Assembly (NCBI RefSeq): GCF_018398315.1
Contig: NZ_JAHBRW010000001.1
Coordinates: forward strand, 2,166,001 to 2,230,000
DNA: 64,000 nt
Direction: 5' to 3'
Origin: Chelatococcus sp. YT9
Lineage (GTDB): Bacteria; Pseudomonadota; Alphaproteobacteria; Rhizobiales; Beijerinckiaceae
Positions 17,079-24,659 of the stretch are shown here, one piece after another (within the stretch, counting starts at the first letter, position 1; every line of letters begins with the position of its first letter). The translations under genes were made by a program, and so were the position numbers. Below the pieces are notes generated by a model. It saw nothing but the letters and a program-made list of their open reading frames with translations, did no database searches and had not been told where the DNA came from.

Positions 17079-17384
17079 TCAGGCCACGGCGTCCCTGAAC
17101 CGCCGGGGCAAAAAATCCAGCGCGACCTTGTTCACCGCTTCCGCGTCATCGTCGTCGAGGTGGTCAAGCACCACGTCGGGCACGTCGAACATCGGAAAGC
17201 GTGGCGCCGGCTGGTCAGCGTCGCGAGCCGCGGTCAGCGCCTCCGCATAAGCGGAGACCTCGGCCACCGTGAGCCGGCGGACGGTGACAGCGTCGTAACG
17301 AACGCCGTCAAGTTCGAGAGGATATTCGAGAGCGACGGTCCGCGAGCGGGGTTTCCCGCCCACGAAAGTGGGTGTAGCGGTCAT
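17079..17384 (-). CDS. Phage tail assembly chaperone (gp41/gpE-like)
   Basis: 101 residues from ATG 17384, with AGGATC upstream; longer starts read into unrelated sequence. The protein matches the tail assembly E/41/14 family: YPLELDGVRYDAVTVRRLTV followed by an acidic C-terminal half (LDHLDDDDAEAVNKVALDFL). It contains the slippery sequence for the -1 frameshift 30 bases before its stop. Normal translation gives the short form (about 101 residues) and frameshifting the 150-residue form, similar in proportion to phage P2 E and E+E'. Confidence 0.85.
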   Translation of the reverse strand: MTATPTFVGGKPRSRTVALEYPLELDGVRYDAVTVRRLTVAEVSAYAEALTAARDADQPAPRFPMFDVPDVVLDHLDDDDAEAVNKVALDFLPRRFRDAVA

Positions 17385-17444
17385 GAGAGATCCTGAAATG
17401 GAAATGTCGTTGTGCCCGTCCGGCCAAGCGATCATGGTGACGGG

Positions 17445-17957
17445 ATGACGCGAGCTGAATTCCAGCGAACAGCAAAGCCGCATCTCATCGCGGATGTGCG
17501 GCTGTACTCGACTGCGGAGGTGACGTTGTACGATCTAGTCGCTGATGTTCGTGCCTCTGTCGAACGTCATTCGATGGTCGAGATGCCGGTCGACCAAGCC
17601 GCTGATTTTGTTCACGCTGCCAAAACAACGTTCCTGAAAGAAGATGTGGGATGGGGTTGGTGGTGGGAAAGCCTGTCGCAGCCAACATTCCACGTTGTTT
17701 ATCAGGCTAGCCTATACTCTTCAGTGTTGCTTCCGGCGCTACTCGGCCCCAAAGCACAAGTGGTCTTGATCGTTCCGACAGGGACCCCTCGGCAGGCCAC
17801 GCCCGCGTTTACGGGTACGGCTGAGGAACTGGTCGAGGTCTTGAATGACCTTCCAATGTTCGAGTTCGTCATCGTCGATCCGCATCTCAAATGGATCATA
17901 TGCGATATGCACGATGGCGTGCTCTGCTTCTGCGGTGCCGTAACCGTTGCAGAATAA
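17445..17957 (+). CDS. Hypothetical protein on the strand opposite the tail genes (moron-like)
   Basis: 170 residues from ATG 17445. Soluble alpha/beta protein; it contains DVGWGWWWESLSQ and a central hydrophobic stretch (SVLLPALLGPKAQVVLIVPT), and ends FEFVIVDPHLKWIICDMHDG. It looks like an immunity- or SMI1-type small globular protein, but no family can be assigned with confidence. It is transcribed against the flanking phage genes and bounded by non-coding DNA, the signature of a moron gene expressed from the prophage state. Confidence 0.6.
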   Translation: MTRAEFQRTAKPHLIADVRLYSTAEVTLYDLVADVRASVERHSMVEMPVDQAADFVHAAKTTFLKEDVGWGWWWESLSQPTFHVVYQASLYSSVLLPALLGPKAQVVLIVPTGTPRQATPAFTGTAEELVEVLNDLPMFEFVIVDPHLKWIICDMHDGVLCFCGAVTVAE

Positions 17958-18333
17958 CTGATCCGTATTGATCCGGGCTGGAACCCAGTGCGCTGAATCA
18001 GCCTCTTCTCCCCCGTGTGCTCATTTGGCGGATGAACGGGCTGCGGACCCAGTGCGCACGGGTCCGCACGGTGCGCACCTTCGTGCGCATCCCGGAATCC
18101 TTGGTGCGCGCCATGTTTGGCCCAGAGGTGCGAACCTCGGAATCTAGGCTAGAGCTAGCGAAATTAGGGGCTGCCGCCGCCGCGCCCCCCGTCGGGGTGG
18201 TGGCCAAGGACCCGTGAAACAGGATGTTTCACGGTCGCCGTCGGGTCCTTCCCCGCGGGGGTGCGCACCGCGACGGCGAGGCATCCCGACGAACGACCGG
18301 CTGCAGAATTCTCCTGGGGGGTTCCGCTTCCGC
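17958..18333. repeat. Intergenic region with GTGCGCAC repeats and two hairpins
   Basis: No convincing gene in 376 bases. GTGCGCAC occurs at 18052-18059 and 18071-18078, with variants at 18083-18090 and 18104-18111. The first lies in the loop of an 8-bp stem (GCGGACCC 18043-18050; GGGTCCGC 18060-18067). A perfect 10-bp stem CCGTGAAACA-GGA-TGTTTCACGG (18212-18234) follows. The repeats could be operator sites; the last hairpin could end transcription of the HEAGH gene. Confidence 0.5.
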
Positions 18334-19041
18334 CTAGACGCGCGGGAGCGCGACGCGGATGAGGTCCTCGCTGTAGCCCATCGAGGTCCACATTGGGGCG
18401 TGGCAGCCGCCGGGGAGTAGGTCAGGCGGGATAAGGCGGCGGATATCTTCGTCCTGCATGATCCGGTCTTTGTGTAGCTCGCGCGCGACCGTCTGGATCG
18501 TGCTGAATACATCGGGCCGCGTTACGAGATCGATCGCGCGCTTTTCAAAATGCCTGTAAAAGGCCAGCGCGGTTGCATCACTTGCTCCTGGTTCACCCTC
18601 GAAAATTGCCGCGAATGCGCGGCAGTTGTCACAGCTCCGGCGCTCTCCTGCGCGCGCGGCTTCGATGTGGAACCGAAGATAGTCCGATTCCGGCCGCCAT
18701 ATGTGCCGCCTCAGCCACCCCTCTGCGAGCGGACCGGCAAGAAGGATCACCACGTCCTCATGATTAAAGCTTGGCCCAGGCGGCCGGCCGTGGCCTGACG
18801 CGAAGCGCGACGAGATATCGACACCGCATGACGTAATCATCCACCCCAGCAACAAGGCGACGACTGCATGGCCGGCCTCGTGAGTAGCAATGGGCCAGAG
18901 GTGGGAGGTGCTGAAATGCGCGGACCGATCCGCCTGCCTGGCGAATGCACCTTCGCCCTGAATCTGCCCCATCTCATGCGGTGGCGCATCACCCAAAAAC
19001 GGCTCTTTGCAGCGTGCGCAACAGAACTCCCCGCACATCAT
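18334..19041 (-). CDS. HEAGH metalloprotease-like protein with N-terminal zinc-ribbon cysteines
   Basis: 235 residues. The motif ATHEAGHAVVALLLGW (52-67) is the FtsH/M41-type active-site helix, followed by FNHEDVVILLAGPLAEGW, which resembles the M41 region supplying the third ligand. There is no AAA+ domain and no clear transmembrane anchor. The N-terminus has closely spaced cysteines (Cys3, Cys7, Cys8, Cys11), perhaps a zinc ribbon. Stand-alone HEAGH proteins occur in alphaproteobacterial prophages but their role is not known. It overlaps the stop of the upstream coiled-coil gene (ATGATG). Confidence 0.75.
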   Translation of the reverse strand: MMCGEFCCARCKEPFLGDAPPHEMGQIQGEGAFARQADRSAHFSTSHLWPIATHEAGHAVVALLLGWMITSCGVDISSRFASGHGRPPGPSFNHEDVVILLAGPLAEGWLRRHIWRPESDYLRFHIEAARAGERRSCDNCRAFAAIFEGEPGASDATALAFYRHFEKRAIDLVTRPDVFSTIQTVARELHKDRIMQDEDIRRLIPPDLLPGGCHAPMWTSMGYSEDLIRVALPRV

Positions 19042-19727
19042 CGGCGATAGTACTCAGGTGCGTCTATCCTCGCCAATTCAGCGTCAGTCAGGCTGCGACC
19101 GATCACGTTCCCAGCAAACCAGCCGTCGCAAACTCCTTCGACCCGCCGCAAGGTGGACACCAGCACTGAGTGGCGGCTGCGTGGCGTCATCCCGTGAAAA
19201 TCCTGTGGCAACGGTAGGGCGTCTCGGCGATGCTCGACCGCCTCAAGCTTCTCCGCCTCCCAACGACCGGCTTCCGCAAGCTTCTGGTTTACCGCAGCCA
19301 CCGCCGCCTCCGCCTTTTGCAATCGCGCCAGCAGGGCGACAATTGTGTTGGCGGCCGGTGCGTATTCTTCGCGCAACGCGCGGGCAACGGCCTTCGCCTC
19401 CGCCTCAACAGCTTCTTTTTCGGCCGTCAAAGCTTGCTCGGCCTCTCGCTCGAGCGCTTCGCCGTGCCTGATCTCCAGTCGGCTGACCAGAGCACCGGCC
19501 CGGTCGAGCTCGACACGAGCATCAGCGAGCGCGTCGTGGGCGGCACGTGCTGCCTTCGGGCTATCCAGCAGGGCATCGCCATAGCCGGCCTCGGCCGTCG
19601 CGAGCGCGCTGGCCGCGGCGCTATATTCCGCGCGGGCCTTATCGAGGCTTTCGGCGATGATGGTGGAAGTCGCTTTATCATCGCGCGCGACCGAGATCAG
19701 CGCAGCGAGACTGTCGAGAATTTTCAT
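19038..19727 (-). CDS. Coiled-coil hypothetical phage protein
   Basis: 229 residues from ATG 19727, preceded by GAGGA. Residues about 25-160 are an Ala/Glu-rich long coiled coil (KARAEYSAAASALATAEAGY, LEREAEQALTAEKEAVEAEA). The C-terminal 60 residues are globular (SVLVSTLRRVEGVCDGWFAG). No family recognised. It lies between the MerR-like gene (9-base gap) and the HEAGH protease (overlap), so all three form one reverse-strand operon. Confidence 0.6.
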   Translation of the reverse strand: MKILDSLAALISVARDDKATSTIIAESLDKARAEYSAAASALATAEAGYGDALLDSPKAARAAHDALADARVELDRAGALVSRLEIRHGEALEREAEQALTAEKEAVEAEAKAVARALREEYAPAANTIVALLARLQKAEAAVAAVNQKLAEAGRWEAEKLEAVEHRRDALPLPQDFHGMTPRSRHSVLVSTLRRVEGVCDGWFAGNVIGRSLTDAELARIDAPEYYRR

Positions 19728-19735
19728 AGGGATCC

Positions 19736-20221
19736 TCAATTGAGGGAAGCTGCGCGGGTCAACGCGGCGGAGACGATCGGATCGAGATGCAGAACCAGAG
19801 TGCCAGCGGGATTGGTCCGGTTGCAGGCCGCGGCGATGATGCGGGAGTGCGCGGTGCCTGGCGGGGCGCCAACGATCTGCGGGGGAGCGCCTGGCGCGGC
19901 GACTAGATAGGTGTCACGGCCGGCATAAAGCTCGCCTGGCTCCCGCCGAAGGAACGCACCATCCTCATCGAGGCCGTCGCGCTTGTCGCTGAAGTGGTAT
20001 GCGAGGCGGACAGCCCGACCTGTCATAGCGCCCGCACGAGTCAGCGCGCCAACAATTGCAACTTGCGCAAGCCTGCGTTTGCCCAGGAGCGCGGCGTGCC
20101 CTTGCCCCGCTGGCGGGGTGTCGCCTTCCCCGAGCGCGAGGGCGCCGCGCTGCACCCATTGACAGAGCGCGCCCAAAGGCACGCCCGTCGCCTGAGCGAC
20201 GACGGAGAGTGTCAGTTGCAT
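19736..20221 (-). CDS. Phage protein with an N-terminal helix-turn-helix
   Basis: 161 residues from ATG 20221 with an AGGA ribosome-binding site; the open frame upstream runs through a hairpin cluster and is not coding. The N-terminus (LSVVAQATGVPLGALCQWVQ) is a MerR-like HTH. The C-terminal half (ELYAGRDTYLVAAP, IAAACNRTNPAGTLVLHLDP) resembles small phage proteins of unknown function. It may be a regulator of the early region. Confidence 0.6.
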   Translation of the reverse strand: MQLTLSVVAQATGVPLGALCQWVQRGALALGEGDTPPAGQGHAALLGKRRLAQVAIVGALTRAGAMTGRAVRLAYHFSDKRDGLDEDGAFLRREPGELYAGRDTYLVAAPGAPPQIVGAPPGTAHSRIIAAACNRTNPAGTLVLHLDPIVSAALTRAASLN

Positions 20222-20267
20222 GGTGAAATCCTGTTTTCGATGAATGACGTGATGGGGAAAACAAAAC

Positions 20268-20398
20268 ACCCGGCTTCCGCCGGGCGTGAGTTTGCCAATA
20301 GAGCGAGGGGGTGCGAACCGGCGGTGAGGCCGGACCGCCGGTTCGCTATCGGCCTGCTGTCTCCGGACGGCTGGCCGAATGAAAAAAGCCGTCCGGAG
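20268..20398. repeat. Cluster of strong stem-loops upstream of the MerR-like gene
   Basis: CACCCGGC/GCCGGGCGTG (from 20268, one bulge), CGAACCGGCGGT/ACCGCCGGTTCG (20314-20325, 20334-20345; 12-bp perfect) and CTCCGGACGGCT/AGCCGTCCGGAG (20361-20372, 20387-20398; 12-bp perfect). These fill the 20222-20499 gap, where no gene is visible. They may terminate transcription of the 20500-21786 gene or bind a regulator. Confidence 0.6.
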
Positions 20399-20499
20399 GC
20401 GGCTTGGAACTTGTGGGGAAATGGGGCCGGTCCCGTGGGAGCCGGCCCAGGCGTGCACCTATCCCTAATAATAAAGGGAGCAACTCGATGGTTCAGGTA

Positions 20500-21786
20500 C
20501 TATGCCGCAGAGCGTAGGCACCCGCTCAACTCTTCGTTATCGTTCGCAGCGGCATGCTTGTTGTTCAGATTAGAGAATGCCCATTGCAGCAGTTCCAGTG
20601 CAATGCGCAACTTGGCTAAGCCTTCGGCCTCCGCGCGCTTGTAAGTTTTGCCGAACGCCTCGCCGATTTCCCGCATCGTCGCGCCCTCACAGGCCGCCAT
20701 TCGCATCACGTCGAGCATATCTCGCCCCATAAGATGCCTGAGAAGGCGAAGGTCGTGCTTGGCCGCGAGCCTGTCGAATGGTTCCATGGCAAACTGTTTG
20801 GCGCCATCTTTGCGTGACGGGTGACACATGCGCGTCCAGCCCATAACGGCGGCGTCTCGCTGTTCTGCAGTTCGGCTATCTTTTGGCTTGCTATCCCGGA
20901 GGCGCCCATCCGTAGTTGGGCGCCAACGCCCGTCAGCACAGCGGATCTCAAGTCGTGCGATAGTCCGCCGCTGTGATGATCTTCCGGCCACCTTTTGACG
21001 AAGCGTGATGCAGTGATTGATGCGCACGCGCCCTTCCCGCGCCATCGCAACCAAGGCTTCTGGCGTTGGGCCTAGATCCAGGTAGCGGTCGAAGCCAAAA
21101 CCCGAAGGAAGGGTTTTCCTGGTCGGCTGCTTTGGATCGTCATCCCATTCTATTTCGCCGCAGAGGTCGATAGCGGTCGGGTCAATACCAGTGACCTCGC
21201 CATCCTCGCCGCCATCTGTCGCCTCATCTTTACAATCGTCGGGCTCGATACTGGCGCAAGGTGAGTGGAGCGCCAGCGGATGGAGGGTGGCGGCGTCATA
21301 TAGAAGAACGAAGCGCTCCAGCGCTTGGCGGGCCATTCGATTCTTATGCGGAGTATCGAACAACTCGTTATTGTTCGCGCGCTCCATCGCCGGCCACGAG
21401 CGAGCCTTGCGGCCGGAAAGCCCTGCTGGCGCGGCCACCTCTCTTGGCACATCAATGCTGACGGACCGGCCATTTGCTCCACGTTGTCGCGACAGGATGA
21501 AGTCAATACCGGGCTCATCGCGGAGAGGTATTTCGATCTCTTTGCCACGGCCGTCGCGAACGAGACGAGCGGGCTCGTCCGGTGCAGGCCCCCGATCGGG
21601 CTTTGCCGTCCATCGCTCGGCAATGAGCGGGCGGGAGAAAATTGTACGTGTTGATTTTGGAATAGCGTGAGCCTGCGGGGAGGCCGCGATAGATGTCAGG
21701 GAAATGTGCACTTGATGCTCCGGGTGGAGCTTCGGGAAGGGCTTCACGGTTCTTATTGATTTTAGGCCGGTCGTGATCTTTCGCAC
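20500..21786 (-). CDS. Hypothetical protein with a sigma-like C-terminal HTH
   Basis: 428 residues from a GTG at 21786; there is no good ribosome-binding site and the true start may be internal. The N-terminal half is low-complexity and basic. A central acidic part (DDCKDEATDGGEDGEV) precedes a compact C-terminal domain with CEGATMREIGEAFGKTYKRA, reminiscent of a sigma region 4 or other HTH. Possibly a late-gene regulator of the element; no family assigned. Confidence 0.5.
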   Translation of the reverse strand: MRKITTGLKSIRTVKPFPKLHPEHQVHISLTSIAASPQAHAIPKSTRTIFSRPLIAERWTAKPDRGPAPDEPARLVRDGRGKEIEIPLRDEPGIDFILSRQRGANGRSVSIDVPREVAAPAGLSGRKARSWPAMERANNNELFDTPHKNRMARQALERFVLLYDAATLHPLALHSPCASIEPDDCKDEATDGGEDGEVTGIDPTAIDLCGEIEWDDDPKQPTRKTLPSGFGFDRYLDLGPTPEALVAMAREGRVRINHCITLRQKVAGRSSQRRTIARLEIRCADGRWRPTTDGRLRDSKPKDSRTAEQRDAAVMGWTRMCHPSRKDGAKQFAMEPFDRLAAKHDLRLLRHLMGRDMLDVMRMAACEGATMREIGEAFGKTYKRAEAEGLAKLRIALELLQWAFSNLNNKHAAANDNEELSGCLRSAA

Positions 21787-21875
21787 GGGGCCGAGCGCAA
21801 GGTAGCCGGAGACGGCGACGTGGTCAAGCGCAACTTGGCATATTGCACAGGAGCGGGGTGCGTGTCAAATCGGCC

Positions 21876-22085
21876 TCATCGCGCCATCCTGCGGGCGCCC
21901 TCGTTCCAGTTTGTCGGGTCGGTGCAATAGACGGACTGAACCCGGTGGATGGACCGCCCGCCCAAGAGGTCTTCTGCGATGACGAGCAGCATATCGGTGT
22001 CAGTGATCCCGACGACCCGAACCGGCCAATAGTCGGCATCGATCTTTGCGAACCCGTCGAAGGGCTCGGCGAGGGGCGTGTTCAT
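21876..22085 (-). CDS. Small hypothetical phage protein
   Basis: 69 residues from ATG 22085 with GGAG upstream. Starts MNTPLAEPFDGFAKIDADYW and contains VVGITDTDMLLVIAEDLLGG. No family recognised. It lies 32 bases after the ParB-like gene on the same strand, so is probably co-transcribed with it. Confidence 0.5.
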   Translation of the reverse strand: MNTPLAEPFDGFAKIDADYWPVRVVGITDTDMLLVIAEDLLGGRSIHRVQSVYCTDPTNWNEGARRMAR

Positions 22086-22117
22086 GTGGTGCTCCAATCC
22101 ATGGGGAGATGGGATGT

Positions 22118-22627
22118 CTACTCGACGCTTCCTGGCGGAACCTCGATCCACTGATTGTCTTGATTGATCCGATACATCTTGACGGTCACGTGAGGCAGGA
22201 TGGCAGCATCGACAACAAGCGCATCGACGCTGTCACAGCCGTCCAGTATTCGGCGGGCAAGGCGGTGGTGGCCGTCCACCAGCCTCAGATGCTTTCCGTC
22301 CAAGAGCATCAGGACGGGTTCGTCTCGTCTCTGAATCGGCATCTTCTTCACGAAGTGACGATCGATGTCCGATGCGGCGATGTGAGACCGCATAGCGTCA
22401 TCTATCGGGAAGGCATGGTAGATAGGGCTTTGGTTGGCGATCATTCTCATGACCTTCGAGACGTTGACCCATCCAACATCTGAGCCCGCAAAGACCTCAT
22501 CATTAGCCCGCGAATTTCTCCACGCGACCCAACCCGTGGGGGACGTGTGACAGTAGCCATTTCCGTCTTCGTGAGCCTCGTAGTTGGGTAACACAGTCTC
22601 TGGAGACACATTCTTAAACGGACGCAT
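22118..22627 (-). CDS. ParB/Srx-like nuclease-fold protein
   Basis: 169 residues from ATG 22627, chosen because AGGGGGGAG lies just upstream. The region LLDGKHLRLVDGHHRLARRI carries the DGHHR motif equivalent to the (D/N)G(N/H)HR nucleotide-binding motif of the ParB/sulfiredoxin superfamily. Neither a HTH nor a ParA partner is visible, so this is not a classical plasmid partition protein; phage ParB-like proteins often act as nucleases or DNA modifiers. It follows the iteron/palindrome region and the RepA-like gene. Confidence 0.65.
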   Translation of the reverse strand: MRPFKNVSPETVLPNYEAHEDGNGYCHTSPTGWVAWRNSRANDEVFAGSDVGWVNVSKVMRMIANQSPIYHAFPIDDAMRSHIAASDIDRHFVKKMPIQRRDEPVLMLLDGKHLRLVDGHHRLARRILDGCDSVDALVVDAAILPHVTVKMYRINQDNQWIEVPPGSVE

Positions 22628-22655
22628 CGCTCCCCCCTGGAACATGATCATGCGC

Positions 22656-22758
22656 GCGTCAGTGTTGCGTCGTGCCTATATAGGCACCGACGCACTGACG
22701 CAGACTGTTTCGCGTGGGTGCGTTAGTCGCCTGCGTCAGTCACTGACGCACTGACGCA
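22656..22758. repeat. Iteron-like GCGTCAGT repeats and an extended TATA-centred palindrome
   Basis: GCGTCAGT or its complement occurs at 22656-22663, 22694-22701, 22733-22740, 22742-22749 and 22750-22757, with a one-mismatch copy at 22719-22727. The first two flank the perfect palindrome TGCCTATATAGGCA (22673-22686), making an imperfect inverted repeat of nearly 50 bases. The right copies encode the last residues of the RepA-like protein. The position beside a replicative ATPase gene suggests a replication origin or autoregulatory operator. Confidence 0.65.
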
Positions 22759-24204
22759 AGGTCCTCCGATTGGTACGATGAACTCTCGGAGATGACGTGT
22801 CTTGTCGAACTTCTCAACGGCCTTCACCTTGACGTCCTTCCAAGCGTTAAGGATGCGGCTTGCACGTCGCCGAGCAGACTTATCCCTCGGATCAAGGCCA
22901 AGCTCCTCCATCACGACCATGCCGGCCCAATCGGGCGACCTACTGTTCTCTCGATACTCGCCGCCCGCCAGCCGCTCCATGATCGCGGCCTCGACCTCTG
23001 GATCGATGTCGGGCATCGCGGACTGCTCAGGCCACCGCCATTCGGTCACAACGCCGACCTCGTCGCCGCGGTCGAGCTGACCAACACCGTTGCCCAGCGC
23101 AACAGAAACCATTTTGCGCCACTGCCCCGGCCCGCCTTGGCGCGACATGTTGGACTTGCCCGTCCCGCCGCCTATGCGGAAGTAGTCGAAGCGGTCTTCC
23201 GGCGCGATGCCGGCCGACTCGGCCTCTGGCTTGGACATGGCGTTGATCACCCGGACGGAACGCGCCTTGTCCTTGAGCGACCCGGCCCCTCGACCGTCGT
23301 CAGCCGTGATCTCTCCACGTTCCTGCGCCTTCCGGACGTGATGGATCAACTCGACGGCGGCGTTGGTCGCGTCGGCGACGCGGACCCACTGCGAGGCCGC
23401 CTGCTGAATTTTTCCGTTGTCGTTCTCTCCAACGGTGTGGGTCGACACGAAGGGGTCGACGATAAGCGCGTCGATGCTTCTTTCGTGGATCTGCTCGATC
23501 AGCGACGACACCACGGGCTCGACGATGCGCGTCTGTCTCCCATCCTCGTGCAAGACCACAAAATCCTGATCACGGCCGGAATCAAGAAAGAGCCGCTCCT
23601 CGAGTGCGGCAGGATCAAGGTTGTAATGGATGGCAGCGGCAGCGACGCGCCTCTGCAGTTCCTCCAGGGGGTCCTCGCAGTTGACCAGCCACACGCGTAG
23701 CGGTGTATCGGGAGCGTCGCCGAGCAGGATACGGCCCGTCACCATCGAAAGCGCCTCGACGACGGCCTGGGCCGTCTTTCCCGACCCGCCGGCTCCGAAG
23801 GTCGTCGTCATGAACCGCCGTATATAATGTCGGCCATAGAGAAACTGCCGTTTCGGAATAGCGCTCGGATCGACCCATTTGAAGGGAGTCGCGCGCACCC
23901 CGTTGGCCATCGTCCGCACGCCGCCGGTCCGGGCGATCCAGTTATCGTTGGCGGCCTCGCGAATTGTATGGACTTTGACCGGCGCGTCCCGCAAGCGGCC
24001 CGCCGCAAAGCTTTCGAGGTGCAAGCGTGACTTCGGGCTCCCGGCGTCTGGATGGATGGCGAGGCCATCTGACACGAGCATGATGCTCGCCGCGCATCCG
24101 TCGATCTGGGCCCCGGTCAGAAAGTCGTCATGAAGCGTCCCGCCGAACTCCGCTTGCGCTGCAGCCAGCCAAGCGTGCGGTGTTTGCTGCGCAGGTTCCG
24201 TCAC
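22723..24204 (-). CDS. RepA-like AAA ATPase / replicative helicase
   Basis: 493 residues. A primase-helper-like N-terminal part precedes a RecA-fold ATPase: Walker A GAGGSGKT (137-144), VNCEDP (174-179), Walker B IDALIVDPF (244-252) and HHVRK. These are typical of the RSF1010-RepA/AAA_25 helicase family used by plasmids and temperate phages to start replication. A C-terminal domain of about 120 residues is probably a DNA-binding winged helix. It overlaps the upstream small gene by four bases. Its 3' end lies in the iteron-like repeats. Confidence 0.85.
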   Translation of the reverse strand: MTEPAQQTPHAWLAAAQAEFGGTLHDDFLTGAQIDGCAASIMLVSDGLAIHPDAGSPKSRLHLESFAAGRLRDAPVKVHTIREAANDNWIARTGGVRTMANGVRATPFKWVDPSAIPKRQFLYGRHYIRRFMTTTFGAGGSGKTAQAVVEALSMVTGRILLGDAPDTPLRVWLVNCEDPLEELQRRVAAAAIHYNLDPAALEERLFLDSGRDQDFVVLHEDGRQTRIVEPVVSSLIEQIHERSIDALIVDPFVSTHTVGENDNGKIQQAASQWVRVADATNAAVELIHHVRKAQERGEITADDGRGAGSLKDKARSVRVINAMSKPEAESAGIAPEDRFDYFRIGGGTGKSNMSRQGGPGQWRKMVSVALGNGVGQLDRGDEVGVVTEWRWPEQSAMPDIDPEVEAAIMERLAGGEYRENSRSPDWAGMVVMEELGLDPRDKSARRRASRILNAWKDVKVKAVEKFDKTRHLREFIVPIGGPCVSASVTDAGD

Positions 24205-24464
24205 GCGGCCACCCGCAGATTTTCGAGATGGCCACGAACAAGCCCAACGATCGCCTCACGGGCGCTACGATCGAAATATGAGGTGGGCATTCGGTCCCGA
24301 TTCGAACGGGGCGACCATACCCCGAAGTCGCCGCGGGCGAGTTCTACGAGGGCTAAGTTTCGGATCTGGATTCCATTGACAACGAGGTCAAAGCCGCAGA
24401 TGACCCGAGCGCCCGAAGCGGTCGGTTGCGGATCGGGATTAAGTGAAATGGAGCGAATTTCCAT
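24201..24464 (-). CDS. Small hypothetical protein, first gene of the replication operon
   Basis: About 87 residues from ATG 24464, eight bases after a GGAG; ATGs at 24470, 24503 and 24509 are alternatives. The sequence (CGFDLVVNGIQIRNLALVEL, FGVWSPRSNRD) weakly recalls SpoVG-like small beta proteins, but this is not secure. It overlaps the RepA-like gene by four bases. Upstream, CGTTTT-G-AAAACG (24484-24496) preceded by another CGTTTT looks like an operator for this leftmost early promoter. Confidence 0.55.
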   Translation of the reverse strand: MEIRSISLNPDPQPTASGARVICGFDLVVNGIQIRNLALVELARGDFGVWSPRSNRDRMPTSYFDRSAREAIVGLVRGHLENLRVAA

Positions 24465-24579
24465 AGCCATCTCCACCCGTTTTCGTTTTGAAAACGAGGT
24501 CATAAGCATTTGAAATGTATAGGCGAGAGGTGGGGGCGTTTTGCAGGGAACCTGAATAATTTCAGGCATCAGCCCCTAT

Positions 24580-24636
24580 CTACGAATCTGGGGGTCGGGA
24601 GTTCGAATCTTCCCCGGCGCGCCATCGACTTAGGTC
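24580..24636 (+). repeat. attR (45-bp core plus 10-bp extension)
   Basis: 24580-24624 is identical to the 3' 45 bases of tRNA-Arg at 7271-7315. After two different bases, GACTTAGGTC (24627-24636) again matches the sequence beyond attL. This partial tRNA copy lacks the 5' half and is not a tRNA gene. Confidence 0.93.
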
Positions 24637-24659
24637 GGATCTGCTTCGCTTGTGTTACA

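Larger units (their letters stand above)
7271..24624. mobile_element. 17.3-kb integrated element in tRNA-Arg (cryptic prophage or satellite-like)
   Basis: Bounded by a perfect 45-bp direct repeat of the tRNA-Arg 3' half (7271-7315 and 24580-24624). After two mismatched bases the repeat continues for ten more identical bases (GACTTAGGTC). Inside are excisionase and integrase next to the left end, an XRE-type regulator, cargo genes, a tail chaperone and tape measure protein, an HEAGH metalloprotease, and RepA-like and ParB-like genes. Terminase, portal, head, lysis and most tail genes are absent, so it is not a complete phage. It could be a deleted Mu/P2-like-tailed prophage or an element that borrows phage parts. 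Confidence 0.92.

Noticed and set aside
17998-18207. Reverse-strand frame with repeated VRT residues
   Set aside because: The repetition is explained by GTGCGCAC DNA repeats and there is no ribosome-binding site.
22656-22758. CRISPR array
   Set aside because: The repeats are 8-9 bases, in both orientations and irregularly spaced, with no spacers or cas genes.
24580-24624. Second tRNA-Arg gene
   Set aside because: Only the 3' half is present; the acceptor 5' strand, the D-arm and the 5' part of the anticodon stem are missing, so it is the attR copy.
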